Positions 29,322-38,728 of a stretch of 64,000 bases of DNA are shown here, one piece after another; position 1 is the stretch's first letter, and every line of letters starts with the position of its first letter. Below the pieces are notes generated by a model. It ran no database searches. It was not told where the DNA came from and was given only the letters and a program-made list of their open reading frames with translations. Both the position numbers and the translations under genes were made by a program. Origin of the DNA: Bacteroidales bacterium (GTDB lineage: Bacteria > Bacteroidota > Bacteroidia > Bacteroidales > UBA932); the NCBI GenBank assembly GCA_028724885.1, contig JAQYTJ010000028.1:17237-81236 (forward strand). The letters run 5' to 3'.

Positions 29322-32300
29322 TCAGAAGACAAGGGAAACGGTGAAACCGAAAGTCCGGGTGGAGACCACCTGCCCCGTCTCCAGGAAGCCGTAGAATGCA
29401 CCGACTGTTTCCGAAGGATCAATGTTGGGAACGGCGGAATAGATGAGCCATGGATTCTGGGCAACCAGCGAAAGGCTGGCCCCCTTGAGTCCGGTCCGGG
29501 TCTTCTTCAGCACTTCACTCGGGAGCGTGTACGTCAGCGACAATTCACGGAGTTTGACATAGGAGGCATCGTAAGTCGCCTCGTGCCAATTCGTATAACC
29601 GCCGATATAGGTTTCATAGTATGTGCGCCCGTCCGTGTAGCCGCTCAACGGCTTCCCGTCGGCATCGACTCCTTCGAGATAGACACCGCCGTTCTTGTCA
29701 AGCGGATCACGCACATTTCCACCACGCGGGTTGGTAGCCGCCGTGATGTCTCCGAGTCCGGACCCCATCAGCCACAAGTTGGTGTTCGAGACCAGAACAC
29801 CGCCGATGGAGAAATCAAGGGATGCATTGAGCGACAAATTCTTATAGCGAAGACCCGTGGAGAAACCTCCTGTCCAATCCGGCTGCGCAATTCCGAAATA
29901 GGTATGGTCGTCACTCAATCTGATCTTCGGGGAAACTATGCCGTTGCCTTTGTCCGTCAACACCATCCGGCCCTGTTCGTCACGCATGAAGTCAAGGCCG
30001 CGGACCACACCGATCGGTTTTCCTTCCTCGGCAAAATTGTACACCTTCCCGTTGAAGCCCATCCAGGCAATCCGATACGTATCATCGTCTTTCCCGTTGT
30101 CCTCCAGTTCCACCAACTTGTTCCGGTTGCGGGAAATGTTGAAGCGGACATCCCACGTAAAGTCGCGCGTGCTGACAGGAATGCCACCGAGCGTAATTTC
30201 AACACCTTTATTCCGGATAAGACCGGCATTGATACGCCGCCCCGTGTAACCGCTGGCACCCGTAACAGTCTGACTGATAATCTGATTCTTGGAATTCTTC
30301 CTATAATAGTTGAAGTCACCGTAGAGCCTTCCTCTCCAGAGGCTGAACTCGGTACCCGCCTCCCAAGAAGTCGAAATGGTGGGTTTGATGCTGGGGTTGA
30401 CCATTCTGGCCTGCTCACTCATCGTAACGGTTGTGCCGTAACGGGTTCCAGTTTCAACAATAGGGAAGATTTGGTAGGCACCGATGGTGGAACCGAGCTG
30501 CGCCATGGAGGCTCGGATTTTCCAGAAGTCAAGCCAAGGCTTGTCGATGAACCTGTTCAGCAGCACCGATGCACTTAAACCTCCGTACAAATAACTGTTG
30601 TAATCAGGATGGAGGGTGGATGTCCAGTCGTTACGGACATTCATGTCCAGGAAATAGGTATCATCGAAGCTGAAAGTTGCCGTTCCGAAAACAGACTGAG
30701 TCTTGTATTTCGTCAGCTCGTTCTCGGCCTTCAGCTTACCCATGGAAGCTTCGAGATTCCAGAACTGATCGACTAGGAGGCCATCGCTGGTGCCGCCAGA
30801 CAGACTTTCATACCTATAATCTCTTTCCTCGCCGAATACCGCCGCGTTGAATAAAAGACGGTTGCCGAAGAAGTGGCGTGCATACTTGACATAGATCTGC
30901 CCCTGCAAATCGAAGATACGGCTTTGGCTCTGATAATACTCGGAAACCGAATTATGAAAATGTTCCGGCATCTTATATTCGTACAAGTAGGTGCGGAAAT
31001 TGCCGTACACATTCCCCCCGATGCTCAAACCATCAATTACCTTGTAATCGATGTTTGCACTGAACACATTCCATTGATAGTCGGAATGTTTGTTAAAGTA
31101 ATTCATCAACGTGTACGGGTTCATGTGGAACGTGGGCTGCAGATTAGTCGGATCGGTGATGTTCCAAGTCGGGAAAGTTCCGTCCGGGCGCGGTTTGTAG
31201 TTCGCCTTCAAGTCTTCTGGCTTCACGTTGGTGTTGCCCCACTGCAGGAACTCCTGCAGGAAAGAGCCCATGTCGCCATAACCTTCGGTCTGGGTGTTGT
31301 GCAGACGCTGGAATGTGTATTTCCAGTCCAGGCTGACGGAGAGTTTTTCGGTTACGTCGAAAGAAGACTTTATATTGATGTTGCGCCGGACGGCGTCCGA
31401 ATTTTCATGGACACCGGTCCGATTCATATTAGTAAAGGAGATACGGGTGTTGTAGCCTTTTCCGGCCTTGGCGAAAGCGACGTTTGTCGTGTTCGTGATA
31501 CCCGTGCGGTAAAATTTGTTGAGATCCAGCCCGAACTCCCAAGGAGCGGTCTGCCCATAACGTGGATCATCCTTGTCCCAAGCGTACCAAGGAATGTATG
31601 GTCGACCGTCGAAACGAGGGCCCCAGGAGGCATCGTCACCGTAGTCGTAATAACGCTGTCCGTCCAAAGCCTTCAACCCCGGATCATCCGTAGCAGGATC
31701 GAAATGGTAAACGGGCATCTCGTCATTGTCGTAGCCATAGCCACCGCCGTACAGTTTCTGTAGTTTGGCATGGATATTTGCTCTCTCGAACATCGTCGTG
31801 TGGGTCACGGACAACGAAGATTCTCCGGCCTTCGCCGACTTCGTGGTGATGATGATCGCACCGTTTCCCCCTTGAGAGCCATACACCGAGGTGGCGGCGG
31901 GACCTTTAAGAACGTTCACGCTCTCTACATCGTCCATATTGACGGCGTTCTTGTTCGTGATGACACCGTCCACGACATATATAGGTTCAGCACCGATGTT
32001 GTCGTAAAGTGAAGTGGTTCCACGAAGTACAATGCTTCCCGCATCGAAGTTCGCACCAGAGCCCCCGACGAAGCGAGCACCGGAAATCTTTCCGACAAGC
32101 GCATTGTTCAGTCCGGTCTGACGGGTTTTCAGCAGCTCGTCAGCCTTGACTTCCTGGGATGCATAGCCGATGGATTTACGCTCACGCTTCATGCCCATGG
32201 CCGTCACGACAACTTCATTCAATGTCTGGGAGTCGGTCACCAATTGCACACGCATCGGAGTTCTCTCCGCACGTAAGGACTTCGGCTGATAGCCGAGCAT

Positions 32301-32522
32301 GATGAAGTCCAACATCGACTCTGACGGAACCTGAAGCGAGAATTTGCCGTCTGCGAGGGTTGTCGTTCCAACCGATGTACTTCCATGGAGCGTCACAAAC
32401 ACTCCGGGAATCGGCTGTCCGTTCTCGTCCACGACTGTCCCGCTCACGCTCACGTTCTGAGCGGAGGCAAAGAGACACGTAAGCAGAAGGACTGCAGACA
32501 AAATAAATAGTTTACCTTTCAT
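29322..32522 (-). CDS. SusC/RagA-family TonB-dependent transporter
   Basis: A 1066-residue SusC homologue. The signal peptide MKGKLFILSAVLLLTCLFAS is followed by AQNVSVSGTVVDENGQPIPGVFVTLHG (start of the regulatory-like domain at about 27-100). The plug starts at NEVVVTAMGMKRERKSIGYA. This 'TAMGMKRERKSIGYA' variant is typical of the SusC branch that partners SusD-like_2 proteins, which agrees with its neighbour. SVNVLKGPAATSVYGSQGGN is the signature block. The barrel ends in FGFTVSLVF. It is third in the - strand operon, 74 bp after the preceding susD, a gap large enough for an internal promoter although none is evident. Two long + strand ORFs opposite it are shadows. Substrate unknown. Confidence 0.93.
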   Translation of the reverse strand: MKGKLFILSAVLLLTCLFASAQNVSVSGTVVDENGQPIPGVFVTLHGSTSVGTTTLADGKFSLQVPSESMLDFIMLGYQPKSLRAERTPMRVQLVTDSQTLNEVVVTAMGMKRERKSIGYASQEVKADELLKTRQTGLNNALVGKISGARFVGGSGANFDAGSIVLRGTTSLYDNIGAEPIYVVDGVITNKNAVNMDDVESVNVLKGPAATSVYGSQGGNGAIIITTKSAKAGESSLSVTHTTMFERANIHAKLQKLYGGGYGYDNDEMPVYHFDPATDDPGLKALDGQRYYDYGDDASWGPRFDGRPYIPWYAWDKDDPRYGQTAPWEFGLDLNKFYRTGITNTTNVAFAKAGKGYNTRISFTNMNRTGVHENSDAVRRNINIKSSFDVTEKLSVSLDWKYTFQRLHNTQTEGYGDMGSFLQEFLQWGNTNVKPEDLKANYKPRPDGTFPTWNITDPTNLQPTFHMNPYTLMNYFNKHSDYQWNVFSANIDYKVIDGLSIGGNVYGNFRTYLYEYKMPEHFHNSVSEYYQSQSRIFDLQGQIYVKYARHFFGNRLLFNAAVFGEERDYRYESLSGGTSDGLLVDQFWNLEASMGKLKAENELTKYKTQSVFGTATFSFDDTYFLDMNVRNDWTSTLHPDYNSYLYGGLSASVLLNRFIDKPWLDFWKIRASMAQLGSTIGAYQIFPIVETGTRYGTTVTMSEQARMVNPSIKPTISTSWEAGTEFSLWRGRLYGDFNYYRKNSKNQIISQTVTGASGYTGRRINAGLIRNKGVEITLGGIPVSTRDFTWDVRFNISRNRNKLVELEDNGKDDDTYRIAWMGFNGKVYNFAEEGKPIGVVRGLDFMRDEQGRMVLTDKGNGIVSPKIRLSDDHTYFGIAQPDWTGGFSTGLRYKNLSLNASLDFSIGGVLVSNTNLWLMGSGLGDITAATNPRGGNVRDPLDKNGGVYLEGVDADGKPLSGYTDGRTYYETYIGGYTNWHEATYDASYVKLRELSLTYTLPSEVLKKTRTGLKGASLSLVAQNPWLIYSAVPNIDPSETVGAFYGFLETGQVVSTRTFGFTVSLVF

Positions 32523-32596
32523 AAATGTTAAAAATTAAGTGTGGTCTTCTCGTAATATCCCCATCCCCTTTTCAGGGAAAAGCATTTCCGTACTGC

Positions 32597-34243
32597 CTAT
32601 TTAGAGGTAGGGTTTCCACCTCCGATGGCCTTGTTGTAGAGGGTCTCTCTTTCAGGGAAGACGTAAGTCCATCCGTTATTCTCGTCAACACCGATCTCGA
32701 TGGCGATGGAATCGTGGATGTTGCCGCCCTTGCTGAGTCCCTTTCTGTTGATAGGAAGCTTCCAGCGCTTGTAGTCGCTGAATCCGAATCCCTCACCCCA
32801 GAGCTCGAGCTCGCGGTAGTTCCTGATGTCCTTGAGCAGGGCCTCGCCTGTGGTGGTGCAGTTGTAGGTAGTTCTGCCGGTCTCAACGTTCAACTTGTTG
32901 AGGGCCGCTTGAGCGGCGCTCTCGTTTCCGAGGTAGTAGTTTGCCTCGGCCTCGATGAGAACCATCTCGGAGGTTCTGATGAAAGCTAAGTAGCCTACGC
33001 CAGGAGTTCCGAAAGTGTAGTACTTGAGGTGGTCTCCAAGCCTGTAGTAACCAGGTGCGTAAGGAGCGGTAAACCCTTTGACGGCCTTGCTTGCGACATA
33101 AGCCTTAATCTCTTTGTAAAGGTTCTCGTTCTTGACAACTTTCTTGTTGCTCTCAACTGTGAATCCGAGGTAGCCCTGGCCTTTGTCAACATCCCCGTCC
33201 TTGTAGGAAGGAAACTTGTCAGTTGTCAGGAACAGAGCCTTGCGGACATCGTTGTTGTCTGTAATCTCGTCTGTGAGTTCGGTGTTGATCCCACCGGCTC
33301 CGTTAGCTGAATTTGAAGCGTAGTAGCCGTTGCAGGAGAACATAGTTCCATAAGTCCAGTACCACTGGTTCTCGGTCTCGTCTCCGAAACTTCCGAAGAT
33401 CCACTCGCTGTTCGGCTTGCAGAAACCGTCGTTGTAAGCTTCGCCTTTCACGAGAGGGTAGCCGTCCTCGGCGAGTTTCGCTTCAGAGAGCGCCTTGGAG
33501 TAGTCCTGCCTGGTGAGGGCGGCTCTTGCATAGACAGCGTGAGCCACATTGACGTTAGGAATCCAGACATCGCCTTTCTCGCGTGTGACGCTTGTCTTGC
33601 CGAATTCGGCGATAGCCTCCTCGCAGTCGACGTAAATCTGGGCATAGACCTCGCTTTGAGTTGCTACAGGGAGGTCACCAGTTGACTCGTCGAGCCTGAG
33701 CGGAACGCCATCAGAGGATCCGTTGCCTGAGTCCGCCCAGCGTTTTGCATAGTACTGCATTAACTTCTGGTAGCCGTAAGCTCTGAACGTCAAAGCCGCT
33801 CCCTTGACGAATGACTTCTCCTCGTCAGTGGCGGAGCTGACGCCGATCTTCGCAAGGATTGTGTTGGCCTGCCCGATGATGTTGTAGTAGTAGTACCAGG
33901 CGTAGTAGTTGTATTTTATTGACTTGTTGTTGCAGAACCCCATATTATGAACATCAGACCAACCTGAGGCGTAGGCGTTGTAGGTGTAGTTCTGGCTCGG
34001 ATAGTTCTCGAAGAGTCTGATCACGGCGTTCTCTCCGCAGTCTCCCTGACCTCCCATATACTGCTGGGAACACATTGTCTGAGCGATTCCGTTCAGCGAT
34101 GCGTAGGCGTTCTGGAAGTTGGTGACAGCGAGTTCCGCGCTCACGGAGTCTGTCGGAGCTGTGTCAAGATAGTCCTTCTCACATCCTGACACGATGGCCG
34201 CTCCGGCTGCGAATATACCTATTATTTTAACTAAATATTTCAT
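32597..34243 (-). CDS. SusD/RagB-family surface lipoprotein
   Basis: A SusD homologue of 548 residues from ATG 34243; the apparent start six bases upstream is a TTG and unnecessary. The signal MKYLVKIIGIFAAGAAIVSGC carries lipobox IVSGC. The mature N-terminus EKDYLDTAPTDSVSAELAVTN is typical of the family. The middle shows the TPR-like helices with a run of Tyr (KYNYYAWYYYYNIIGQANTIL). The C-terminal block has YRELELWGEGFGFSDYKRW and ends with the usual FPERETLYNKAI. It is the partner of the SusC encoded 27 bp upstream, the left-hand susC of the invertible element. Its expression should therefore follow the orientation of the switch. Confidence 0.94.
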   Translation of the reverse strand: MKYLVKIIGIFAAGAAIVSGCEKDYLDTAPTDSVSAELAVTNFQNAYASLNGIAQTMCSQQYMGGQGDCGENAVIRLFENYPSQNYTYNAYASGWSDVHNMGFCNNKSIKYNYYAWYYYYNIIGQANTILAKIGVSSATDEEKSFVKGAALTFRAYGYQKLMQYYAKRWADSGNGSSDGVPLRLDESTGDLPVATQSEVYAQIYVDCEEAIAEFGKTSVTREKGDVWIPNVNVAHAVYARAALTRQDYSKALSEAKLAEDGYPLVKGEAYNDGFCKPNSEWIFGSFGDETENQWYWTYGTMFSCNGYYASNSANGAGGINTELTDEITDNNDVRKALFLTTDKFPSYKDGDVDKGQGYLGFTVESNKKVVKNENLYKEIKAYVASKAVKGFTAPYAPGYYRLGDHLKYYTFGTPGVGYLAFIRTSEMVLIEAEANYYLGNESAAQAALNKLNVETGRTTYNCTTTGEALLKDIRNYRELELWGEGFGFSDYKRWKLPINRKGLSKGGNIHDSIAIEIGVDENNGWTYVFPERETLYNKAIGGGNPTSK

Positions 34244-34270
34244 ATTCAATTATTTATTTGATGGTTTAGA

Positions 34271-37200
34271 TTAAAGATCAAGAGTTACACCAATGTTGAA
34301 CACACGCGCTGTTCCGTAAGTGTCGTCTGATGATCCGGTGAAAGAGTACTGAGGGTTCATACCCTTGAGGGACGTGACGGTGACAAGGTTCTCCACGCTG
34401 GCGTTGAGGAGGATGCCCTTGACGTTAATCTTGTCAGTCAGCCTCTTAGGAATGCGGTAGCCGAGGTTAATGTTCTTCACGACGAAATAGGAAGCGTCCT
34501 GAAGCCAACGGCTGCCGGCGGCGTTGTTGAACTTGCTCCTCTCGAAATCGACGATCGGAATTCCGTTAGGATCGATCCTGTTAGCCTCTGTCATTCCTGA
34601 AGGCTGTGCAGTCCAGGACTTGAGGATGTCCTTGTGGTTCTGTCTTGCGCTGGATGCGCTGTTAGTGGACATTAGGCTGGCGTAGGAGCCATCGTAAACC
34701 TTTCCGCCGAGGCTGTAGGTGAAGAGGGCGCTAAGGGTGAAGTTCTTCCATGTGAGGGAAGTGTTGAACGAACCGTATACCCAAGGAATCGCAGAACCGC
34801 ACCAGTCGCGAAGAGCGTAGTTGTAGTCGTAGGTGTAGTCCGTGCCGTTGATGGTCACAAGTTCGTTGGCTTTCTTAGCCTTCTCCTTCATCTCGGTGTC
34901 GATTTTGTAGAGTGAGTAACCGTTGGTCTGGTCAACTCCGACGAAGTTGTAGGCGTAGAACTCATAGACTGAGTGTCCTTCCTCGTACCTGCGTATGTTG
35001 CTGACGGTAATCGGCTCGTGATTAGGGAGTGTGATGATTTTGTTCTTGAGGAATGTGGCATCAAGCCCTACGTTCCAAAGCCAGTGGCCGTTTCTGATGA
35101 CATCCACGTCCGTTGAAAACTCGATGCCGCGGTTGGAAACAGAACCGATATTCTTGCTGATTGTCATATTCCAACCGTCCCCGTGAGACCAGGATCCGGC
35201 CGAGAGAGGAAGCGGAACGTCGAAGAGAAGATCCTTGGATCTCTTGTCGAAGTAGCCTAAGCTGAAGTTGACTCTGTCGAACGCGCGTCCTTCAACAGCA
35301 ATGTCGATTGTCTGGGTCGTCTCCCAACTGATGTCGTCGGCGGCGAGACTCTTTTTCATAAGGGATGTCTTTCCTCCATTCTTGTCGATTTCGTACAGAG
35401 CCTGATAGCCGTAGAAACCTACGCTGGCATCATTGCCGACCTCTCCGTAGGCGGCGCGGAGCTTGAGGGCGTCGATCTTGTCAACGTTCTCCATAAAGCT
35501 TTCCTTCTTGATGTTCCAGTTCGCTCCGACTGAGAAGAAGTTACCCCAGCGGTTGTCTGGATGGAATCTTGATGAACCGTCACGACGGAACGATGCGTCG
35601 AAGAAGTACTTCTCCGCAAAGTTGTAGCGGACGCGTGCGAGGTAGGACTCTACTCTGTAGTTGTCGTTTGAGCCTGTCGTGTAGGAATCGGTGAGGAAGT
35701 TGCCAAGGACTATGTTGCCTGGAACCGCCATATTCGTGTTCATCGAGCTTTGGTACTTGCGGAGGTAAGAGTAGTTCTCGTGACCGGCGAGAACGTCGAC
35801 GTGGTGAAGTCCGAAGTCGCGTTCCCAGGTCAGCATCTCCGAAAGGGTGTAGTCGTAATAGCGGTAATGGGTGTCGGTGAAACGTCCGTTATTCGTGGCT
35901 CCGTCGCCGATTTCAGGGTTGTTGTACTTCTCTGTGGCAGTGGTGGAGTGGTTCACGATTCCCTTCACTGTGGCGGAGAATCCGTAAGGCAGGGTGACTG
36001 TGGCGAATGCTTGGCCGCCCAGCACGTTGCGGTGCGAGTTCTGTTTGTCGATTCTGAGCTCGTAGGCGACGTTTCTGTTGTCCAGATAGTCGGCTACGGT
36101 GTCATACTGCTTCTCTCCTTTGGCGTCAAGGGCGAATGAGCCGTCGGCGTTGTGGAGGTAGTAAGGGTAGATAGGTGCGGTGTATCTCGCGATGTAGAAC
36201 GGATTGGCGTAGAAGCTTCCCGTAGCATTTTCGTTGAAGTTCCTCTCGGAGACTGTGGCGTGCACGTTGACTCCGGTCTTGAACCATTTATTAGGTGTGA
36301 AGGTCGTGTTGATACGTCCTGTCATTCTCTCATAGTCGCTGGCCACGATGTAGCCCTGCTCATTGGTGTAGCCGAGGGAGGCATAAACATTGAACTTGCT
36401 GGAAGCCACGCTGCCGGACACTGAGTAGTCCTGGCGGTAGCCGGTGCGCTCTACGGCGTCGAACCAGTTGAGGTCGTTATAGACGCTCTTTCTCTTCGCG
36501 ACGAGCTTTCCGTTGGCATCGAACAAGGCGTTGTTCGCTCCATCGTAGATGTTCAGCTTGGCGTAGTCAGCGATAAGATGCTCAGTGGCGTAGGTTCCGG
36601 CCGCTGTAGCGTCAAGGTTGAGGGAACTGTGCATAGCGTAGTTCCTCATCGCTGTCCAGGAAACCTCCATCCATTCGTCAGAATTGAGGGTCTCGTATTC
36701 AGGAAGACCACGGGTGTAAACACCTTGGTTGATCTTTACTGTGATGGAAGGCTCGGTCGAGCCTTTTCCGCTCTTGGTGGTAATGAGTACAACTCCGTTG
36801 GCGGCGCGGTTACCGTAAAGGGCGGCAGACGCGGCATCCTTCAGGACGGAGATGCTGGCGATGTCGGCAGGGTTAATCTCGGCGATGTTGCCCTCGAACG
36901 GCGCTCCATCGACAACAAACAGCGGAGTGTTGGATCCGTTGACGGAACCGAATCCTCGGATTCGGATCGTCGGCGCGGCTCCAGGCTCACCGTAAGTGTT
37001 GTTGACCTGCACGCCAGGTGCGGCTCCTTCCAAAGCTCCTGTAGCGGAGGTGGTTGTGCGGAGCTCGAGTTTCTTCTCGTCGATCTGTGAGACGGATCCA
37101 GTGATGGATTCCCTCTTCTGAGTACCATAGGCAACAACGACAGTCTCGTTGATCAAGTTGGCTTCCGTAAGCAGTGTGACTGACACGTACGGAGCTATAT

Positions 37201-37453
37201 TCACGGTCTGAGCCTTCATTCCAAGGAAAGAGACCTCAAGCTTTGTGGCGTTGGCCGGAACATTGAAGAGGGAGAACTTTCCGTTGGCATCTGCGTAGGT
37301 GCCGATCGTCGTCCCAGAGACAATGATGGATGCACCGGCTACCGGGCGGCCGTCATCCGAGTTCACTACTCCAGAGACATTCTGAGTCTGAGCCAGAGCC
37401 GTACCTATGCTGACGCACAGCCACAGAGCTAATAATAATACTTTTTTACCCAT
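34271..37453 (-). CDS. SusC/RagA-family transporter, left arm of the invertible switch
   Basis: A 1060-residue SusC homologue. The signal peptide MGKKVLLLALWLCVSIGTAL shares its first six residues, and the DNA encoding them, with the divergent susC at 38744, because the 35-bp inverted repeat covers both start codons. Domains in order: regulatory-like beta-sandwich (about 25-105, VSGVVNSDDGRPVAGASIIV), plug from ETVVVAYGTQKRESITGSVS, signature SVLKDAASAALYGNRAANGV, then the barrel ending VFNIGVTLDL. In the orientation shown it has the AT-rich promoter-like stretch (37469-37727) directly upstream and should be expressed. It leads a four-gene - strand operon: SusC, SusD, SusC, SusD. Confidence 0.94.
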   Translation of the reverse strand: MGKKVLLLALWLCVSIGTALAQTQNVSGVVNSDDGRPVAGASIIVSGTTIGTYADANGKFSLFNVPANATKLEVSFLGMKAQTVNIAPYVSVTLLTEANLINETVVVAYGTQKRESITGSVSQIDEKKLELRTTTSATGALEGAAPGVQVNNTYGEPGAAPTIRIRGFGSVNGSNTPLFVVDGAPFEGNIAEINPADIASISVLKDAASAALYGNRAANGVVLITTKSGKGSTEPSITVKINQGVYTRGLPEYETLNSDEWMEVSWTAMRNYAMHSSLNLDATAAGTYATEHLIADYAKLNIYDGANNALFDANGKLVAKRKSVYNDLNWFDAVERTGYRQDYSVSGSVASSKFNVYASLGYTNEQGYIVASDYERMTGRINTTFTPNKWFKTGVNVHATVSERNFNENATGSFYANPFYIARYTAPIYPYYLHNADGSFALDAKGEKQYDTVADYLDNRNVAYELRIDKQNSHRNVLGGQAFATVTLPYGFSATVKGIVNHSTTATEKYNNPEIGDGATNNGRFTDTHYRYYDYTLSEMLTWERDFGLHHVDVLAGHENYSYLRKYQSSMNTNMAVPGNIVLGNFLTDSYTTGSNDNYRVESYLARVRYNFAEKYFFDASFRRDGSSRFHPDNRWGNFFSVGANWNIKKESFMENVDKIDALKLRAAYGEVGNDASVGFYGYQALYEIDKNGGKTSLMKKSLAADDISWETTQTIDIAVEGRAFDRVNFSLGYFDKRSKDLLFDVPLPLSAGSWSHGDGWNMTISKNIGSVSNRGIEFSTDVDVIRNGHWLWNVGLDATFLKNKIITLPNHEPITVSNIRRYEEGHSVYEFYAYNFVGVDQTNGYSLYKIDTEMKEKAKKANELVTINGTDYTYDYNYALRDWCGSAIPWVYGSFNTSLTWKNFTLSALFTYSLGGKVYDGSYASLMSTNSASSARQNHKDILKSWTAQPSGMTEANRIDPNGIPIVDFERSKFNNAAGSRWLQDASYFVVKNINLGYRIPKRLTDKINVKGILLNASVENLVTVTSLKGMNPQYSFTGSSDDTYGTARVFNIGVTLDL

Positions 37454-37468
37454 AAGCTTAAAACTTAA
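37434..37468 (-). repeat. Left 35-bp inverted repeat, covering the start of susC
   Basis: Read on the - strand, it begins TTAAGTTTTAAGCTT, then the ATG (37453-37451), and continues through the first six codons of the left susC. It is identical base for base to the right repeat at 38729-38763. Outside the 35 bases the two sequences diverge at once. It is the presumed crossover site. Confidence 0.9.
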
Positions 37469-37727
37469 CTTTAAAAAACAATAAATTTCAATGATTGAGG
37501 AATCAAAGGCCTAAGCCATCAATTCTCAGGTACTAATTGAATTCCTTTTAGCAAAGAAAATAATTTATTCAGAAATATACAAGACACTTACAAGCAAAGA
37601 ATAAGAAAATTATAACGTTTTATTAATATATTTTTGCTTTTGCTGATGAAACTTTAATAAAAAATCATTATTTGTTTCACTCAATCAACAATAAAACAAA
37701 ATATTCATTATTCATCATTAGAATATT
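37469..37727 (-). promoter_or_regulatory. AT-rich promoter-like and leader region, currently facing the left susC
   Basis: A 259-bp non-coding stretch between the 3' end of the recombinase gene and the left repeat. It is rich in A/T runs with several TTTGC words on the - strand, for example in CTTATTCTTTGCTTG and TTTTCTTTGCTAAAAG. No single TTTG-N19-TAnnTTTG pair fits perfectly on that strand. The last 90 bp before the repeat are less AT-rich and could be a 5' leader. A perfect TATTTTTG at 37629-37636 faces the other way. It is the only sizeable non-coding part of the element, hence the likely switched promoter. Confidence 0.55.
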
Positions 37728-38684
37728 TCAAATTTCCATGCTCCTAGCCATCTTGTCTATGCATTTTTTCTTTTGAGCAATGTCTGGATGCACATAAAGA
37801 TTCAACGTAGTGCTTATGTCAGCATGTCCAAGGATTGAGCTGATAGTCTTGTAATCGCACCCAGCCTCTATGCATCTTGTCGCAAAGCTGTGGCGGAGGC
37901 CATGAAATTTCACTTTCTGAACCCCAAGCATTTTCAGCAGGCGTAGATAGTATGCCCTGTACGATCTGGGTTCGAGAGGCCTCTGCCCATTGGTCAGGAA
38001 ATAATTATCTTCGTTAATTATTTTCTTTAAAGGCTTAAGTATTCTCAGCAAACTGCGGCTGATCGGAATGTCTCTTAAAGAAGAGACGGTTTTCGGCGTG
38101 CCGATTAGCAGTTCAGTCCTTCTCTGCCCATCCTCTATTATATATATTCTTTCAATGATCCGCCTTACATGGAATATCCCATATTCAAGATCTATGTCCT
38201 TCCATTTCAGTGCACATATTTCCCCTATCCTCATACCCGTCAAGAGACAAACGTATATTCCTAAGCTCTTTAGAGTAAAGTTCATCTCAATATAATGTAG
38301 GATTTTTTTCTGATCCTGTAGGCTCATAACAACAGGGACGTTTTTAGCTGGCGGCATCGGAAATTTGAGGCACCATTCTGCGGGTTCCAGCACCCCGTTC
38401 CTGATGCCATATCTCTTTATCATCTTAATCACCGCAACAATGTCTTTCACGCTCTTTCTGCTAAGACCGGAAGAAATCTTCTTGAATATGAAATCTTGCA
38501 CTTCCGCTTCATCGAGGCTGCGAGATGCTCCGAAAGCTGGAAGAATCTGATTCTCCAAGAGAACGGAATATAACGCATACGTGGATCTTTTGACATACTT
38601 CTTTTTATCCTCGATCCACTCGGAGGATAATTCTTTAATAGTTTTACCGTGTAGCATGATATCGCTTTTCTGCGAAATTCGCAT
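37728..38684 (-). CDS. Tyrosine site-specific recombinase (DNA invertase)
   Basis: A 318-residue tyrosine recombinase with a full catalytic set: Arg152 (TGMRIGEICAL), Lys198 (IGTPKTV), His261 and Arg264 (HGLRHSFATR), His287 (LGHADIS) and the nucleophile Tyr297 (TLNLYVHP). Residues about 12-100 form the SAM-like DNA-binding domain (TIKELSSEWIEDKKKYVKRS). The length fits XerC/D-like invertases rather than large phage or ICE integrases. It lies wholly between two 35-bp inverted repeats, so its natural substrate is probably its own flanks. The start is uncertain between ATG 38684 and ATG 38657; the first lies between two palindromes. No tRNA gene, excisionase or phage gene is nearby. Confidence 0.9.
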   Translation of the reverse strand: MRISQKSDIMLHGKTIKELSSEWIEDKKKYVKRSTYALYSVLLENQILPAFGASRSLDEAEVQDFIFKKISSGLSRKSVKDIVAVIKMIKRYGIRNGVLEPAEWCLKFPMPPAKNVPVVMSLQDQKKILHYIEMNFTLKSLGIYVCLLTGMRIGEICALKWKDIDLEYGIFHVRRIIERIYIIEDGQRRTELLIGTPKTVSSLRDIPISRSLLRILKPLKKIINEDNYFLTNGQRPLEPRSYRAYYLRLLKMLGVQKVKFHGLRHSFATRCIEAGCDYKTISSILGHADISTTLNLYVHPDIAQKKKCIDKMARSMEI

Positions 38685-38696
38685 CTCTGCAGAGAT
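38671..38696. promoter_or_regulatory. Two adjoining palindromes at the recombinase start codon
   Basis: TGCGAA-A-TTCGCA (38671-38683) and ATCTCTGCAGAGAT (38683-38696) share one base. The recombinase ATG (38684-38682) is exactly at their junction. They may be operator half-sites for a dimeric regulator, or mRNA hairpins that hide the start codon. Confidence 0.55.
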
Positions 38697-38728
38697 ATTC
38701 CAACTTAACTTGGCGATTCCATATATCC

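Noticed and set aside
29256..30578. 440-codon + strand ORF opposite the susC at 29322-32522
   Set aside because: Shadow of a certain SusC gene; no recognisable domain, and it starts in the susC-susD gap.
37728..38684. Recombinase as a phage or conjugative-element integrase
   Set aside because: No tRNA target, excisionase, phage or transfer genes nearby, and the gene lies between exact inverted repeats, which fits an invertase.
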